A stretch of DNA of 42,768 nt from Coriobacteriia bacterium. Its GTDB lineage: Bacteria > Actinomycetota > Coriobacteriia > Coriobacteriales > RUG033. The stretch spans positions 1 to 42,768 of the forward strand of contig JAATFL010000021.1 of assembly GCA_015655215.1 (NCBI GenBank), in the 5' to 3' direction. Below are positions 8,308-16,215 of the stretch, one piece after another. The position numbers and the translations under genes were made by a program. Numbering within the stretch: the stretch's first letter is position 1; each line of letters opens with the position of its first letter. Below the pieces are notes generated by a model. It was given only the letters and a program-made list of their open reading frames with translations. It was not told where the DNA came from and made no database searches.

Positions 8308-9291
8308 TCAGTTATGGCAGACCGGTCGCAGCACCGCCCGCTGCTGGATGAGCTCGGCCACGATCGAGACGGCCAGCTCCTCGGGTGACTTCGCCCCGAA
8401 CTTGAGGCCGACGGGGGCGAACACGCCGTCGAGCTGCTCCTGCACGATGCCGGCCTCCTGCGCCATTCGATATACCTGTTCGTTCTTGGAAGCGTTTCCC
8501 ATCATGCCGATGTAGTGGACCTGTGCCTTGACGGCCTGGACGAGCACTTCGGGGTCGTACATATGTCCACGCGTCAGAACCAGGACGTAGTCGTCCGCAC
8601 TCAGACCCAAGCTGCCCAGGTCGTCGAAACCGCCGACGAGCTCCCGTCGCGAGACGGGGAAGCGCACCGGGGTGAGGTAGACCGGATCGTAGTCGACGGC
8701 AACCGTCTCGAACCCCACGTGGTTTGCCAGGGCGGCGACCTCCAGACCGACCGACCCTGCCCCCATGATGAAGACGCGATCCTGTCGCATGAGCGGCTGC
8801 GACACCCAGGCCACGCCGGCGTACTGCTCGTCGTGCATATGGGGGCCCCGGGTGATGTCGAGCATCTGGAACTGATCACGCTGGGAGTAAGGGCGCGGGG
8901 CCACTATCTCATGCTGCTCGTTGGCGAAGTACATCATCGGTTCGCCGTCGGCCGATGCGCCGCGCTTGTCGAGGAAGAACGCCATGACCGCCGTGTCCTC
9001 GTTGCAGAGCGCCGCACCGGGATCGGTCACGATCTTGAAGCCGAGCCAAGCCTGTCGATCCGCATCGATGGCCGCAAGGGCCGCGTCCAGCGTGGGTATG
9101 TCGGCGGCGGTGAGTCGGGCCAGGATGACGGCGAGGTCCCCCGGCTTCACGCTGGCGTTGTCCCGCAGCTCCTCGGGCGAGAAGCAGCTGAGCGCCGCCT
9201 GCAAACCGGGCGTCACCTCGATCGACGTCCCGGTGGTCAGGGCTTCCCTCATCTTCAGCAGTTCGGCACGCAGCGCCATCATGTCAGACAT
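8308..9291 (-). CDS. XdhC/CoxI-family protein (molybdoenzyme maturation factor-like)
   Basis: 327 residues. The C-terminal half is the XdhC Rossmann domain: GAGSVGLEVAALANHVGFET binds a nucleotide, followed by YVLVLTRGHMYD, YIGMMGNASKNE and APVGLKFGAKSPEELAVSI, all hallmarks of the family. XdhC/CoxI proteins bind and help sulfurate molybdenum cofactor before its insertion into xanthine dehydrogenase-type hydroxylases. The ATG at 9291 follows an AGGAG. No molybdenum hydroxylase, cofactor synthesis or selenium gene is visible within the window, so its client enzyme must be elsewhere or the protein has another role. Confidence 0.88.
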   Translation of the reverse strand: MSDMMALRAELLKMREALTTGTSIEVTPGLQAALSCFSPEELRDNASVKPGDLAVILARLTAADIPTLDAALAAIDADRQAWLGFKIVTDPGAALCNEDTAVMAFFLDKRGASADGEPMMYFANEQHEIVAPRPYSQRDQFQMLDITRGPHMHDEQYAGVAWVSQPLMRQDRVFIMGAGSVGLEVAALANHVGFETVAVDYDPVYLTPVRFPVSRRELVGGFDDLGSLGLSADDYVLVLTRGHMYDPEVLVQAVKAQVHYIGMMGNASKNEQVYRMAQEAGIVQEQLDGVFAPVGLKFGAKSPEELAVSIVAELIQQRAVLRPVCHN

Positions 9292-9512
9292 GTTCGGTCT
9301 CCTCTTCCGGACAGGCCATACCGACCTGGTCCTCGTCCTCACCCACGCCAGCCACCATCGCATCCACGACCGTAGTGCCTCTACCCTTGTGTGACGGATT
9401 ATCCTACACTTCGGCCAATGCTAGGCCATGCCGTCGACGGTATCAAGATGGGCGAGAGGCTCTACCCGTGTACGTATGCGAGGAGGACGGCCAGACTCGG
9501 ACGCGACGCCCC

Positions 9513-10625
9513 CTACTCCTGGCAGAGCACGTCGGCTATCCGCTCGCACGCATGTCCGTCCCCATAGGGGTTGCTGGCGTGCGCCATCGCGGCATAGGCC
9601 GATGGGTCGTCGAGAAGCTCCCGACATGCAGCGTGAATCGCCTTCTCGTCCGTACCCACAAGCCGTAGGGTTCCCGCGGCCACTCCCTCCGGACGCTCGG
9701 TGGTGTCACGCATCACCAGCACGGGCTTGCCCAAGCTGGGGGCCTCCTCCTGGATGCCACCGGAATCGGTGAGGATGAGGTAGGAGCGTTGCATGAAGTT
9801 GTGGAAGTCGACCACGTCGAGCGGCTCGACGAGCCGGATGCGATCGCAACCACCCAACTCCGCCCGGGCGACCTCGCGCACGCGTGGGTTCATATGGACC
9901 GGATAAATCACCTTGACGTCCTCTGTCTCCTCCACGACACGCCGTATCGCTCGAAACATATGTACCATGGGATCGCCCAGGTTCTCGCGCCGATGGGCGG
10001 TCACGAGGAGAAGGCGGCTGCCCTCCGCCCAATCCAGCGTCGGGTTGGAGTAATCGGGACGTACGGTGGTGCGGAGCGCATCGATGCCCGTGTTGCCCGT
10101 CACGAAGACACGGCGCCGGGGGGCCGCGGCGATGGTGGGCATCTCGGCCTGGAGATTCTCGCGCGCCCGCTTCGTCGGTGCGAAACAATACGCGCTGAGA
10201 AGGTCGACCGCCTCGCGGTTGAACTCCTCGGGAAAGGGTGAGTCGAGGTCATACGTGCGCAGGCCCGCCTCGACATGCCCCACCGGCACCTGGGCATAGA
10301 AGGCGGCCAAGGCGCTTGCCAGCGAGGTGGTCGTGTCACCGTGGACGAGAACGACATCGGGGCTCGTCGCATCGAGGATGCCCCTCATCCCCTGGAGCAC
10401 CGACGTCGTCACGCCGGAGAGCGTCTGGGCGTCCTCCATGATGTCCAAGTCGTAATCGGGCACCACCCCGAAGACGTCGAGCACCTGATGCAGCATCTCC
10501 CGATGTTGGCCGGTGACGCAGACAAGCGTCTCGAGCTGGTCGCGACGCTTGAGCTCGTTGACCAGAGGGCACATCTTGATCGCCTCCGGCCGAGTGCCAA
10601 ACACCAGCAGGACTCTCCGTCTCAT
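9513..10625 (-). CDS. wecB: UDP-N-acetylglucosamine 2-epimerase (non-hydrolysing)
   Basis: 370 residues, the normal length. It interconverts UDP-GlcNAc and UDP-ManNAc in the cytoplasm. Family motifs run from end to end: GTRPEAIKMCPLV at the N-terminus, HGDTTTSLASA, GHVEAGLRT, PEEFNREAVD, TAHRREN, and DSGGIQEEAPSLGKPVLVMR with the following TERPEG. The start at 10625 follows GAGGGG at six-base spacing, preferred over two upstream ATGs. The gene begins 38 bases after the nfrB-like gene on the same strand, so the two are probably co-transcribed. In E. coli NfrB-dependent glycan synthesis requires WecB, which makes this pairing informative. Confidence 0.95.
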   Translation of the reverse strand: MRRRVLLVFGTRPEAIKMCPLVNELKRRDQLETLVCVTGQHREMLHQVLDVFGVVPDYDLDIMEDAQTLSGVTTSVLQGMRGILDATSPDVVLVHGDTTTSLASALAAFYAQVPVGHVEAGLRTYDLDSPFPEEFNREAVDLLSAYCFAPTKRARENLQAEMPTIAAAPRRRVFVTGNTGIDALRTTVRPDYSNPTLDWAEGSRLLLVTAHRRENLGDPMVHMFRAIRRVVEETEDVKVIYPVHMNPRVREVARAELGGCDRIRLVEPLDVVDFHNFMQRSYLILTDSGGIQEEAPSLGKPVLVMRDTTERPEGVAAGTLRLVGTDEKAIHAACRELLDDPSAYAAMAHASNPYGDGHACERIADVLCQE

Positions 10626-10663
10626 GCGCATCCCCTCAGTCGATAAGATGGTCGAAGGTCGAC

Positions 10664-12664
10664 TCAAGCCTCTTCACCCCTCGCCTGCGAAGCCAGCAGG
10701 CCGACACCCATGTAGTCGAGGATATCGGGCGAGAAGCTCTGGTTGTCGAGGGCTATCACGGCCTGTTCCCAGAGAATCCTGTCGTCACGCAGCAAGTCCA
10801 CGATGGCACGGTACGGTCGCGAGGGCGGCGCGGGGTCGCGATGGAGCGCCTTGACGATGCTGTGCTTCGTCGCGTAGACCACCCGGATGTCTGCAGGGTC
10901 GAGCCCGAGCCTGCTGTACGCATCGGAAGGCGTGTCGTTGGCTTGGGCCATGACGAGATAACCCTTCGCCTCGATCAGCGGGAAAACCGATACCTGCCCT
11001 AAAAGGCCTGGATCGAGATGGTAGGTGCCTCCGTCGTTCGCAAACGCCTCGAGGTTGTCGATGAAGACCCCGTGCTGCACGCTGGCCACCGCCACCATGA
11101 GCTGCTCCTCGGTGACGTCTCCGTCGCGGAGCAGGACCTTGCCCAAGCGGACACGCTCCCCCTTCGACGTGGACAGCGCGGACCTCAAGGTATTCGAGTC
11201 GATGATTCGTCTTTCCAGGAGCTCGTCGCCGATGTTGCGATAGTAGCGGTACAGGACCCGTTGGCTCAGGAACTCGTGGTCCGTCTTGCTCCAAGCGATC
11301 TTCTCGCCCCTCTTCCTCCGTGGCTTGAAGAGGAGTTGCCTCCAGGCGCCAAGGGTCGCACACATGTTTATGATGTTCCCCCATACCAGACGCACCGGCA
11401 TGAGCGGCGGGAGCAGGCAGGCCACCATCACGCTCCGAAGGCCATAGACGTTCTTGATGGCGACCGCCCGCATGATCTGGCGGATTATCATCATGACCGT
11501 GAGCAACACGCACAGCCACCACGAGAGGGTGTACGCCGGATAGATGACCGGGAGGCCGAAGAAGAGGGATGCGATGAAGTAGACGAAGACGACGTACCCC
11601 GGCAGTACGAGCAGGTTGCCGACCTTCGCCTTCAAGTCCTTGTAGATGGTGTACTTGCCCGAGAAGGACAGGTCATCCCTGGACAGGATCTCCGAGAACT
11701 TGGCGGACTGCATCGTTATGCCGTATATCCAACGCGTCTTCTGGCGGACGGCGGTTCTGAACGTCGATGGGAAGAGGCTCCTCGTCGCCACGTAATCCCA
11801 CCTCGTCGTATCGTCATCGGCGAGGCGAAGCACCTTCTCGAAGACGTAATGGATGTGGAATCCCTCCTGTTGGAGCAGCAGGGACAGCTTGTAATCCTCG
11901 GTCAGGCTGTCCTCGGGGAAGAGGCCACCGCCTCGATGCTTCTCCAGCACGGTATGGGAGACGACGAATCCCGTTCCCGCGGATGGCACGACAGCCGACA
12001 TCCTGTCCCGTATCTCCATGGCTCGGTAGTGGTTCTCGGCGAACTCGTCGGCATACGTTCCCGACGTAAGCCCCTTGAGGGCGCTTGACGGGGTGGGGTT
12101 CTTCTGCAAGGGGAACACGGGAAACTGCAGGACGTCGTACTCGTCCAGCAGATAACTCGTCAACTTGCACTCATACGGGTGGACGACGTCCTCGGAGTCA
12201 TGGATGGTGATCGATTTGAATTCCCATCCCATGGTATCTTCGAAATCCCGTATGTGCGCGATGACCTGGTTGATGTTGTTGGCCTTGGACGTCGGACCCT
12301 GCTCCGGATTGACCGCGACGTGGACGTTCTCGTATCTTCGAGCGAGCCTTCGTGCCGCGTCGACCGTTGCCGGGTCGTTCGGATACACGCCGAGAAAGAC
12401 GTGGAACAGCGAACGGGGATATTGGACCGAGGCGTACAGGTGGTCGATGACCGGCTCGATGACGCTGTCCTCGTGCCATGCGGCGACTATCACGGCGAGC
12501 AGCTTTGGTGGCCTGGCGTCCAGGCTACGCCATGACACGAGCGCCACGTTTCGATGGAGCCTCCGGTTGAACGTGTATGCGAGGTCCCAGATGATGTCAT
12601 CGATGCTGAAGAACACGAAGCCCAGGACGACGATCAATCCAACCACATAGAGAAAGCCAGTCAC
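10664..12664 (-). CDS. NfrB-like membrane glycosyltransferase with C-terminal MshEN (cyclic-di-GMP-binding) domain
   Basis: 666 residues. One N-terminal membrane helix is followed by a family 2 glycosyltransferase domain: VAAWHEDS, DSED at 156-159, TED at 255-257 and the processive-synthase motif QxxRW at 308-312. Further membrane helices span about 345-435. The C-terminus (about 475-610) is a T2SSE_N/MshEN domain with the RLGKVLL..GDVTEEQL core starting at R506, the pattern that binds cyclic-di-GMP in MshE-type proteins. This architecture matches phage N4 adsorption protein B (NfrB), reported to make a cyclic-di-GMP-dependent ManNAc-containing glycan. The start is a GTG with GGTGG upstream. 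No outer-membrane NfrA partner is present, as expected in a Gram-positive cell. Confidence 0.93.
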   Translation of the reverse strand: MTGFLYVVGLIVVLGFVFFSIDDIIWDLAYTFNRRLHRNVALVSWRSLDARPPKLLAVIVAAWHEDSVIEPVIDHLYASVQYPRSLFHVFLGVYPNDPATVDAARRLARRYENVHVAVNPEQGPTSKANNINQVIAHIRDFEDTMGWEFKSITIHDSEDVVHPYECKLTSYLLDEYDVLQFPVFPLQKNPTPSSALKGLTSGTYADEFAENHYRAMEIRDRMSAVVPSAGTGFVVSHTVLEKHRGGGLFPEDSLTEDYKLSLLLQQEGFHIHYVFEKVLRLADDDTTRWDYVATRSLFPSTFRTAVRQKTRWIYGITMQSAKFSEILSRDDLSFSGKYTIYKDLKAKVGNLLVLPGYVVFVYFIASLFFGLPVIYPAYTLSWWLCVLLTVMMIIRQIMRAVAIKNVYGLRSVMVACLLPPLMPVRLVWGNIINMCATLGAWRQLLFKPRRKRGEKIAWSKTDHEFLSQRVLYRYYRNIGDELLERRIIDSNTLRSALSTSKGERVRLGKVLLRDGDVTEEQLMVAVASVQHGVFIDNLEAFANDGGTYHLDPGLLGQVSVFPLIEAKGYLVMAQANDTPSDAYSRLGLDPADIRVVYATKHSIVKALHRDPAPPSRPYRAIVDLLRDDRILWEQAVIALDNQSFSPDILDYMGVGLLASQARGEEA

Positions 12665-13064
12665 GGTCTGCCACCTCTCATCGAAGACACGGCATCATCG
12701 AGATGTGTGGTCACACGGGAGATCGCCTCTCAAAGGACCGATGCCGAGCGCGACTCCGCCAAAGATCCCCCATGGGTGCAGAGGCCCGAGATGGGCGCGC
12801 GCCGCAAGGCAAGTATAGTACATATTCAATCGAATGCCATCCGGTCGGTCCCACGCGAAAGAGCTGGCAGACCGTACGGGATGACACCCCGGGTCCGGTA
12901 TGGTCCACGGTCCCCGGACGCTACCGTCCCCATCGACTGCCCCCCGCGATTGGACAGGGCACGCCATCGAACGGACAGGGGTCGCTTTCGGGATATCCCG
13001 GGAGCGACCCCTGTCGATCATCCGACCTACGTCTCGCATCGCAGGCGCGAGGAGCGAGGACCCC
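12665..13064. other. Intergenic leader of the nfrB-like gene
   Basis: No gene is supported in these 400 bases. The minus strand carries a candidate promoter at about 12812-12841: TATACT at 12812-12817 with ATGGCA 18 bases upstream, which would give a leader of about 140 bases. I looked for a GEMM-type cyclic-di-GMP riboswitch core in the leader and did not see one. A long palindrome is annotated separately at 12974-13015. Confidence 0.4.
12974..13015. terminator. Long near-perfect palindrome, likely terminator
   Basis: GACAGGGGTCGCT at 12974-12986 pairs perfectly with AGCGACCCCTGTC at 13003-13015. The intervening bases contain a second palindrome, CGGGATATCCCG. It lies about 50 bases downstream of the haem-motif lipoprotein gene. 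There is no T-run on either side, so factor-independent termination is plausible rather than proven; a protein-binding site is the alternative. Confidence 0.55.
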
Positions 13065-13409
13065 CTACTTGGAGGCGTAGAACGCCGCGATGGCATCGGC
13101 CTGTTCGGTGGTGAGCGACGAGACCATGCTCTTGGCGACCGACGAGGTGACGTCCGAGGAGGTCCATGCATCCACCGCGGAGGTGGTGTGGCAGCTACCG
13201 GCGCACTTCCCCTCGACATCGGCCTGGGTGTACGTGGTGGTGTCGGAAGACGAGGCGTTCGACGTGCTCGCGTTGTTCGTCGAGTTGGTGTTGTTGCTGG
13301 CCGTGTTGTTCGACGTGCTGCTGCCGCAGCCCGCAAGGGCGAACATGCCGATGACCAGGGCAACGGCGGACGCACCAACGAGCATTGACATCTTCTTCGA
13401 CTTCTTCAT
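13065..13409 (-). CDS. Lipoprotein with a CxxxCH haem-like motif, mini cytochrome c-like
   Basis: 114 residues. The N-terminus is a lipoprotein signal (basic MKKSKK, hydrophobic core, lipobox LAGC), so the mature protein should be lipid-anchored outside the membrane. A flexible Ser/Thr/Asn linker of about 40 residues follows. The C-terminal 50 residues resemble a minimal class I cytochrome c: GKCAGSCHT near the start and LTTEQADAIAAFYASK as the terminal helix, with a Met before it as possible axial ligand. The haem motif has three residues between the cysteines instead of two. The ATG at 13409 has AGGAG upstream and is preferred to 13448. A role in extracytoplasmic electron transfer is inferred. 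Confidence 0.85.
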   Translation of the reverse strand: MKKSKKMSMLVGASAVALVIGMFALAGCGSSTSNNTASNNTNSTNNASTSNASSSDTTTYTQADVEGKCAGSCHTTSAVDAWTSSDVTSSVAKSMVSSLTTEQADAIAAFYASK

Positions 13410-13722
13410 CGCTCTCTCCTGTCTGTTTGCGAGTCGACTGTCTCGCATGGCTATGATGTTGTGACAGTCCTACCACAGTCGAAGTACCAATCCGGTACCC
13501 ACCATGTGGCTCCGAACCTCACATGGAAAATAATGATAAACCCCTTATCGCCCTTTGTAGGTTACTTCTCCCGAACGACCCATTTCCGCCGCATGGGGAT
13601 TGATTCTCGTGATTTTATCCAACATGCTTCCACATTTACGCCACAAAATGGAGAGGGGACCTCGCCGCAAGGTCTCGTCCGTGTGGCGAGGTTCCCCGCA
13701 CATGTCAAACACCTAGCCCGGG
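13410..13722. other. Intergenic region with lipoprotein promoter and mrp terminator
   Basis: No gene is seen. The stretch 13510-13650 is visibly more AT-rich than its surroundings. On the minus strand TATCAT at 13533-13538 is a fair -10 hexamer for the lipoprotein gene, but its -35 is weak. The mrp terminator is annotated separately at 13655-13697. Confidence 0.3.
13655..13697 (-). terminator. Hairpin terminator of the mrp gene
   Basis: GGGGACCTCGCC pairs with GGCGAGGTTCCCC across an 18-base loop. Read on the minus strand, the stem is followed by CTCCATTTTG. It starts about 25 bases after the mrp stop codon. Confidence 0.6.
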
Positions 13723-14667
13723 TTACTGGGCCTTCTTGGGACCCAGCGCCGCATCGAGCTTGGCCTCGAGTTCCACCTGCTTGCGCTCCTGCTCCTTCTG
13801 ATGCTCCATGGAGGGGGAATCGCGCATCGGGATCCTCGCGGCGGCGTCGACGATGGACTGTGCGAACTCGTCGATGCCATCCATGCGCACGTCCTCGACC
13901 TTGCCCGCATCGACGAGAGCGGCCACCGCAGGATCGATGGGAAGCCTGGCGACAAGTCCGATGCCGTTGTCGGCCGCGGTCTTCTCGGCATCGCTCTTGC
14001 CAAAGATGTAGCTGGTCGCTCCGCAGTCAGGGCAGACGAAGTAGGACATGTTCTCCACGAGACCCAGCACGGGCACGTGCATGTCGGCGGCCATGTTCAC
14101 GGCCTTCGCCACGATCATGGAGACGAGGTCTTGCGGAGAGGTGACGATGACGACGCCCTCGATGGGAAGGTTCTGGAAGATGGTGAGGGGCACGTCGCCG
14201 GTTCCCGGAGGCATGTCGATGAAGAGGTAATCGAGGTGGCCCCAGGTCACGTCGGTCCAGAACTGCTGCACCATGCCGGAGATGACCGGCCCACGCCAGA
14301 TGACCGGAGCGCTCTCGTCGGGCAGGAGGAAGTTCGTCGACATCACCTCGACGCCCGTCGCCGTGGTTATCGGCGAGATCCCGAGCGGCGTGGCCCTGAC
14401 GGGCCCCTTGAGACCGAAGGAACGTGGGATCGAGGGACCGGTGATGTCGGCATCCATGATACCCACGGACTTGCCTGCACGCTGCATCGACGTTGCGAGA
14501 AGCGATGTGACGAGCGACTTGCCCACGCCACCCTTACCCGAAACGATGCCGATGACGTGGTCGATCGTGGTGATGGGGTGCGGCATGATGTACCCATGCT
14601 CATCATGTCGCTCCTCGGCCTCCTCCTGCGCGTTCACAGGGACGGCATCCTGATCGCTCTGTGCCAT
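13723..14667 (-). CDS. Mrp/ApbC/NBP35 family iron-sulfur cluster carrier ATPase
   Basis: 314 residues. The deviant Walker A GKGGVGKS (about residues 43-50) and the downstream DADITGPSIPRSFGL, SGMVQQF and IDMPPGTGDVPLT identify the Mrp/NBP35 branch of the MinD-like ATPases. CPDCG (about 218-222) supplies the CxxC that binds a bridging [4Fe-4S] cluster between two subunits. The protein is thought to carry and deliver iron-sulfur clusters in the cytoplasm. The C-terminal 30 residues are a charged Glu/Lys/Gln helix. GAGGAGG precedes the ATG at 14667. It stands alone between two hairpins. Confidence 0.95.
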   Translation of the reverse strand: MAQSDQDAVPVNAQEEAEERHDEHGYIMPHPITTIDHVIGIVSGKGGVGKSLVTSLLATSMQRAGKSVGIMDADITGPSIPRSFGLKGPVRATPLGISPITTATGVEVMSTNFLLPDESAPVIWRGPVISGMVQQFWTDVTWGHLDYLFIDMPPGTGDVPLTIFQNLPIEGVVIVTSPQDLVSMIVAKAVNMAADMHVPVLGLVENMSYFVCPDCGATSYIFGKSDAEKTAADNGIGLVARLPIDPAVAALVDAGKVEDVRMDGIDEFAQSIVDAAARIPMRDSPSMEHQKEQERKQVELEAKLDAALGPKKAQ

Positions 14668-14825
14668 GTCCTACCTCCTCGATTTCGACGGACCACACCC
14701 ACAGGCACCTGTCAGACCGTCACGATCCCCACGTGACACCTTACCGGAGCGGGCTCCGAACAACCTGACCGATGCGATTCACCGCTTGATGGAGCGAAGC
14801 GTGTCAAGGATACCGCACACCGGTT

Positions 14826-14851
14826 CCGACAACCGCGAAAAGCGGTCGTCG
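14826..14851 (-). terminator. Hairpin terminator of the dGTPase gene
   Basis: CCGAC and ACCGC pair with GCGGT and GTCGG around a GAAAA loop, with one bulged base. It begins a few bases after the dGTPase stop codon. There is no clear U-run. Confidence 0.5.
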
Positions 14852-14855
14852 GGCT

Positions 14856-16124
14856 CTATGGAAGGTCATCGAAGTAACCACGGTACTCGAGATGGTGCGC
14901 ACTGGAGGGGAACAGGTGCGCATACAGCGCGATGAAGTAGCTATCCGTCATGCTGGCGAGGTAGTCGGCGACGACCATGTTGGGGTCCTGCGCGAGATAC
15001 TTCTCGACGGTCAGCGCACTCGACTTGCGGCAGATGTGCGCCACATGATGCCGGAAGATGGGAGAGGACTCGTCGCGTGTCACCACGTCAGCGAGAAGCC
15101 GGTCGTACATCGCCCCGAACATCGCCTCGATGTCGCTTTCCCGCCCCCGGCTCACGCCCTCGTTGTCATAGATGAGGTCGTAGTTCTCGCGCTTGGCGAC
15201 CTTGAGGTCCTCGAAGGCGGCGGCGGAGAGGCATATGTGGTTGGCACCGTAGCTCTGCTCGATGATGTCGACCGTGAGGTTGTTGATGATCTGGGCGTTG
15301 TCCGTACCGATGTACGTGCTGGTGAACCGCGTCGAATCGTCGATGAGCCCGGCGTCGCGGGCATCCTGACGGTCCTTGCCCAGATAGGCGATCATATCGC
15401 ACAGACGCACGACGCACCCCTCGAGCGTGGCCGGACGCAGGTGCGAGATGATCGTGCCTGCGTCCGTGTAACAGGAGGCGACCACGTCGTCGAACTCCGA
15501 GAAGGTGGAGAGATCGCTCATCTCGAACTGCTGTTGGGCGAACTCCCCGTTATGGCACAGCGCCCCGTCGAGCGTCTGCAGGCTGATGTTGCGGTCGTAG
15601 AGCACGCTGAGCACCCGCACCGAGTGCACGTTGTGATGGAAGTGCAGGCCCGCGTGACCGAAGAGGAGCTCGTCGAGCATGCGCTCGCCGGCATGCCCGA
15701 AGGGCGTGTGCCCGATGTCGTGGCCAAGGGCGATCGCCTCGACGAGGTCGACGTTAAGGCCGAGGATGGCGCCGATGTCGCGGGAGATGCGTGAGACGAG
15801 CTGCACGTGGAGCGCACGTCGGCACAGGTCGTCGTTCCTCCTGAGCGAGAAGACCTGGGTCTTGTCGTTGTAGCGACTGTATGCCGGGAGGTTCATGATC
15901 TTCTCGATGTCCCGACCAAACGCCGGGCGTATGAGCGTCGCGTCGTCATGCCGCTTCTCCGAGCGCCGTACCATGTCGGCGTCATCGAAGCGGTAGGGAT
16001 TGACCCGGTGTTCGCGCCGATCGGATTCGATGCGCCCGACGAGGGCGGCCGGAAGCGAAAGATAGGGGAGGCGGAGGGCACCGAAACTCTCCGATGCCGA
16101 GGGGTCTGTCATGTGATCATCCAT
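14856..16124 (-). CDS. dgt: HD-domain deoxyguanosinetriphosphate triphosphohydrolase-like protein
   Basis: 422 residues. The product should hydrolyse dGTP (or other dNTPs) to the nucleoside and triphosphate. The HD metal-binding site reads ALGHDIGHTPFGHAGE, with the first histidine of the motif in HVQLVSRISRDI about 20 residues before it and the later conserved aspartate in RLCDMIAYLGKD. N-terminal RRSEKRH and RPAFGRDIEKI also fit dGTPase family proteins. AAAGGA lies six bases before the ATG at 16124. It is transcribed on its own, upstream of mrp and downstream of the flavoprotein pair, all on the minus strand. Confidence 0.93.
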   Translation of the reverse strand: MDDHMTDPSASESFGALRLPYLSLPAALVGRIESDRREHRVNPYRFDDADMVRRSEKRHDDATLIRPAFGRDIEKIMNLPAYSRYNDKTQVFSLRRNDDLCRRALHVQLVSRISRDIGAILGLNVDLVEAIALGHDIGHTPFGHAGERMLDELLFGHAGLHFHHNVHSVRVLSVLYDRNISLQTLDGALCHNGEFAQQQFEMSDLSTFSEFDDVVASCYTDAGTIISHLRPATLEGCVVRLCDMIAYLGKDRQDARDAGLIDDSTRFTSTYIGTDNAQIINNLTVDIIEQSYGANHICLSAAAFEDLKVAKRENYDLIYDNEGVSRGRESDIEAMFGAMYDRLLADVVTRDESSPIFRHHVAHICRKSSALTVEKYLAQDPNMVVADYLASMTDSYFIALYAHLFPSSAHHLEYRGYFDDLP

Positions 16125-16215
16125 GCGTCGTCCTTTTACGCACTCGGTTTCCTTGAACCCATCCTACCAGGACCCGGCGTCGCGGGTGTCGGAGGGCGGG
16201 CGGGAGCCGTCCCAC

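Noticed and set aside
11018-12088. 356-codon plus-strand open frame
   Set aside because: It is antisense to the NfrB-like gene; composition is that of a reverse-strand shadow.
12665-12973. GEMM cyclic-di-GMP riboswitch before the nfrB-like gene
   Set aside because: An attractive idea given the MshEN domain, but the conserved GEMM core was not seen on the minus strand. A covariance-model search would settle it.
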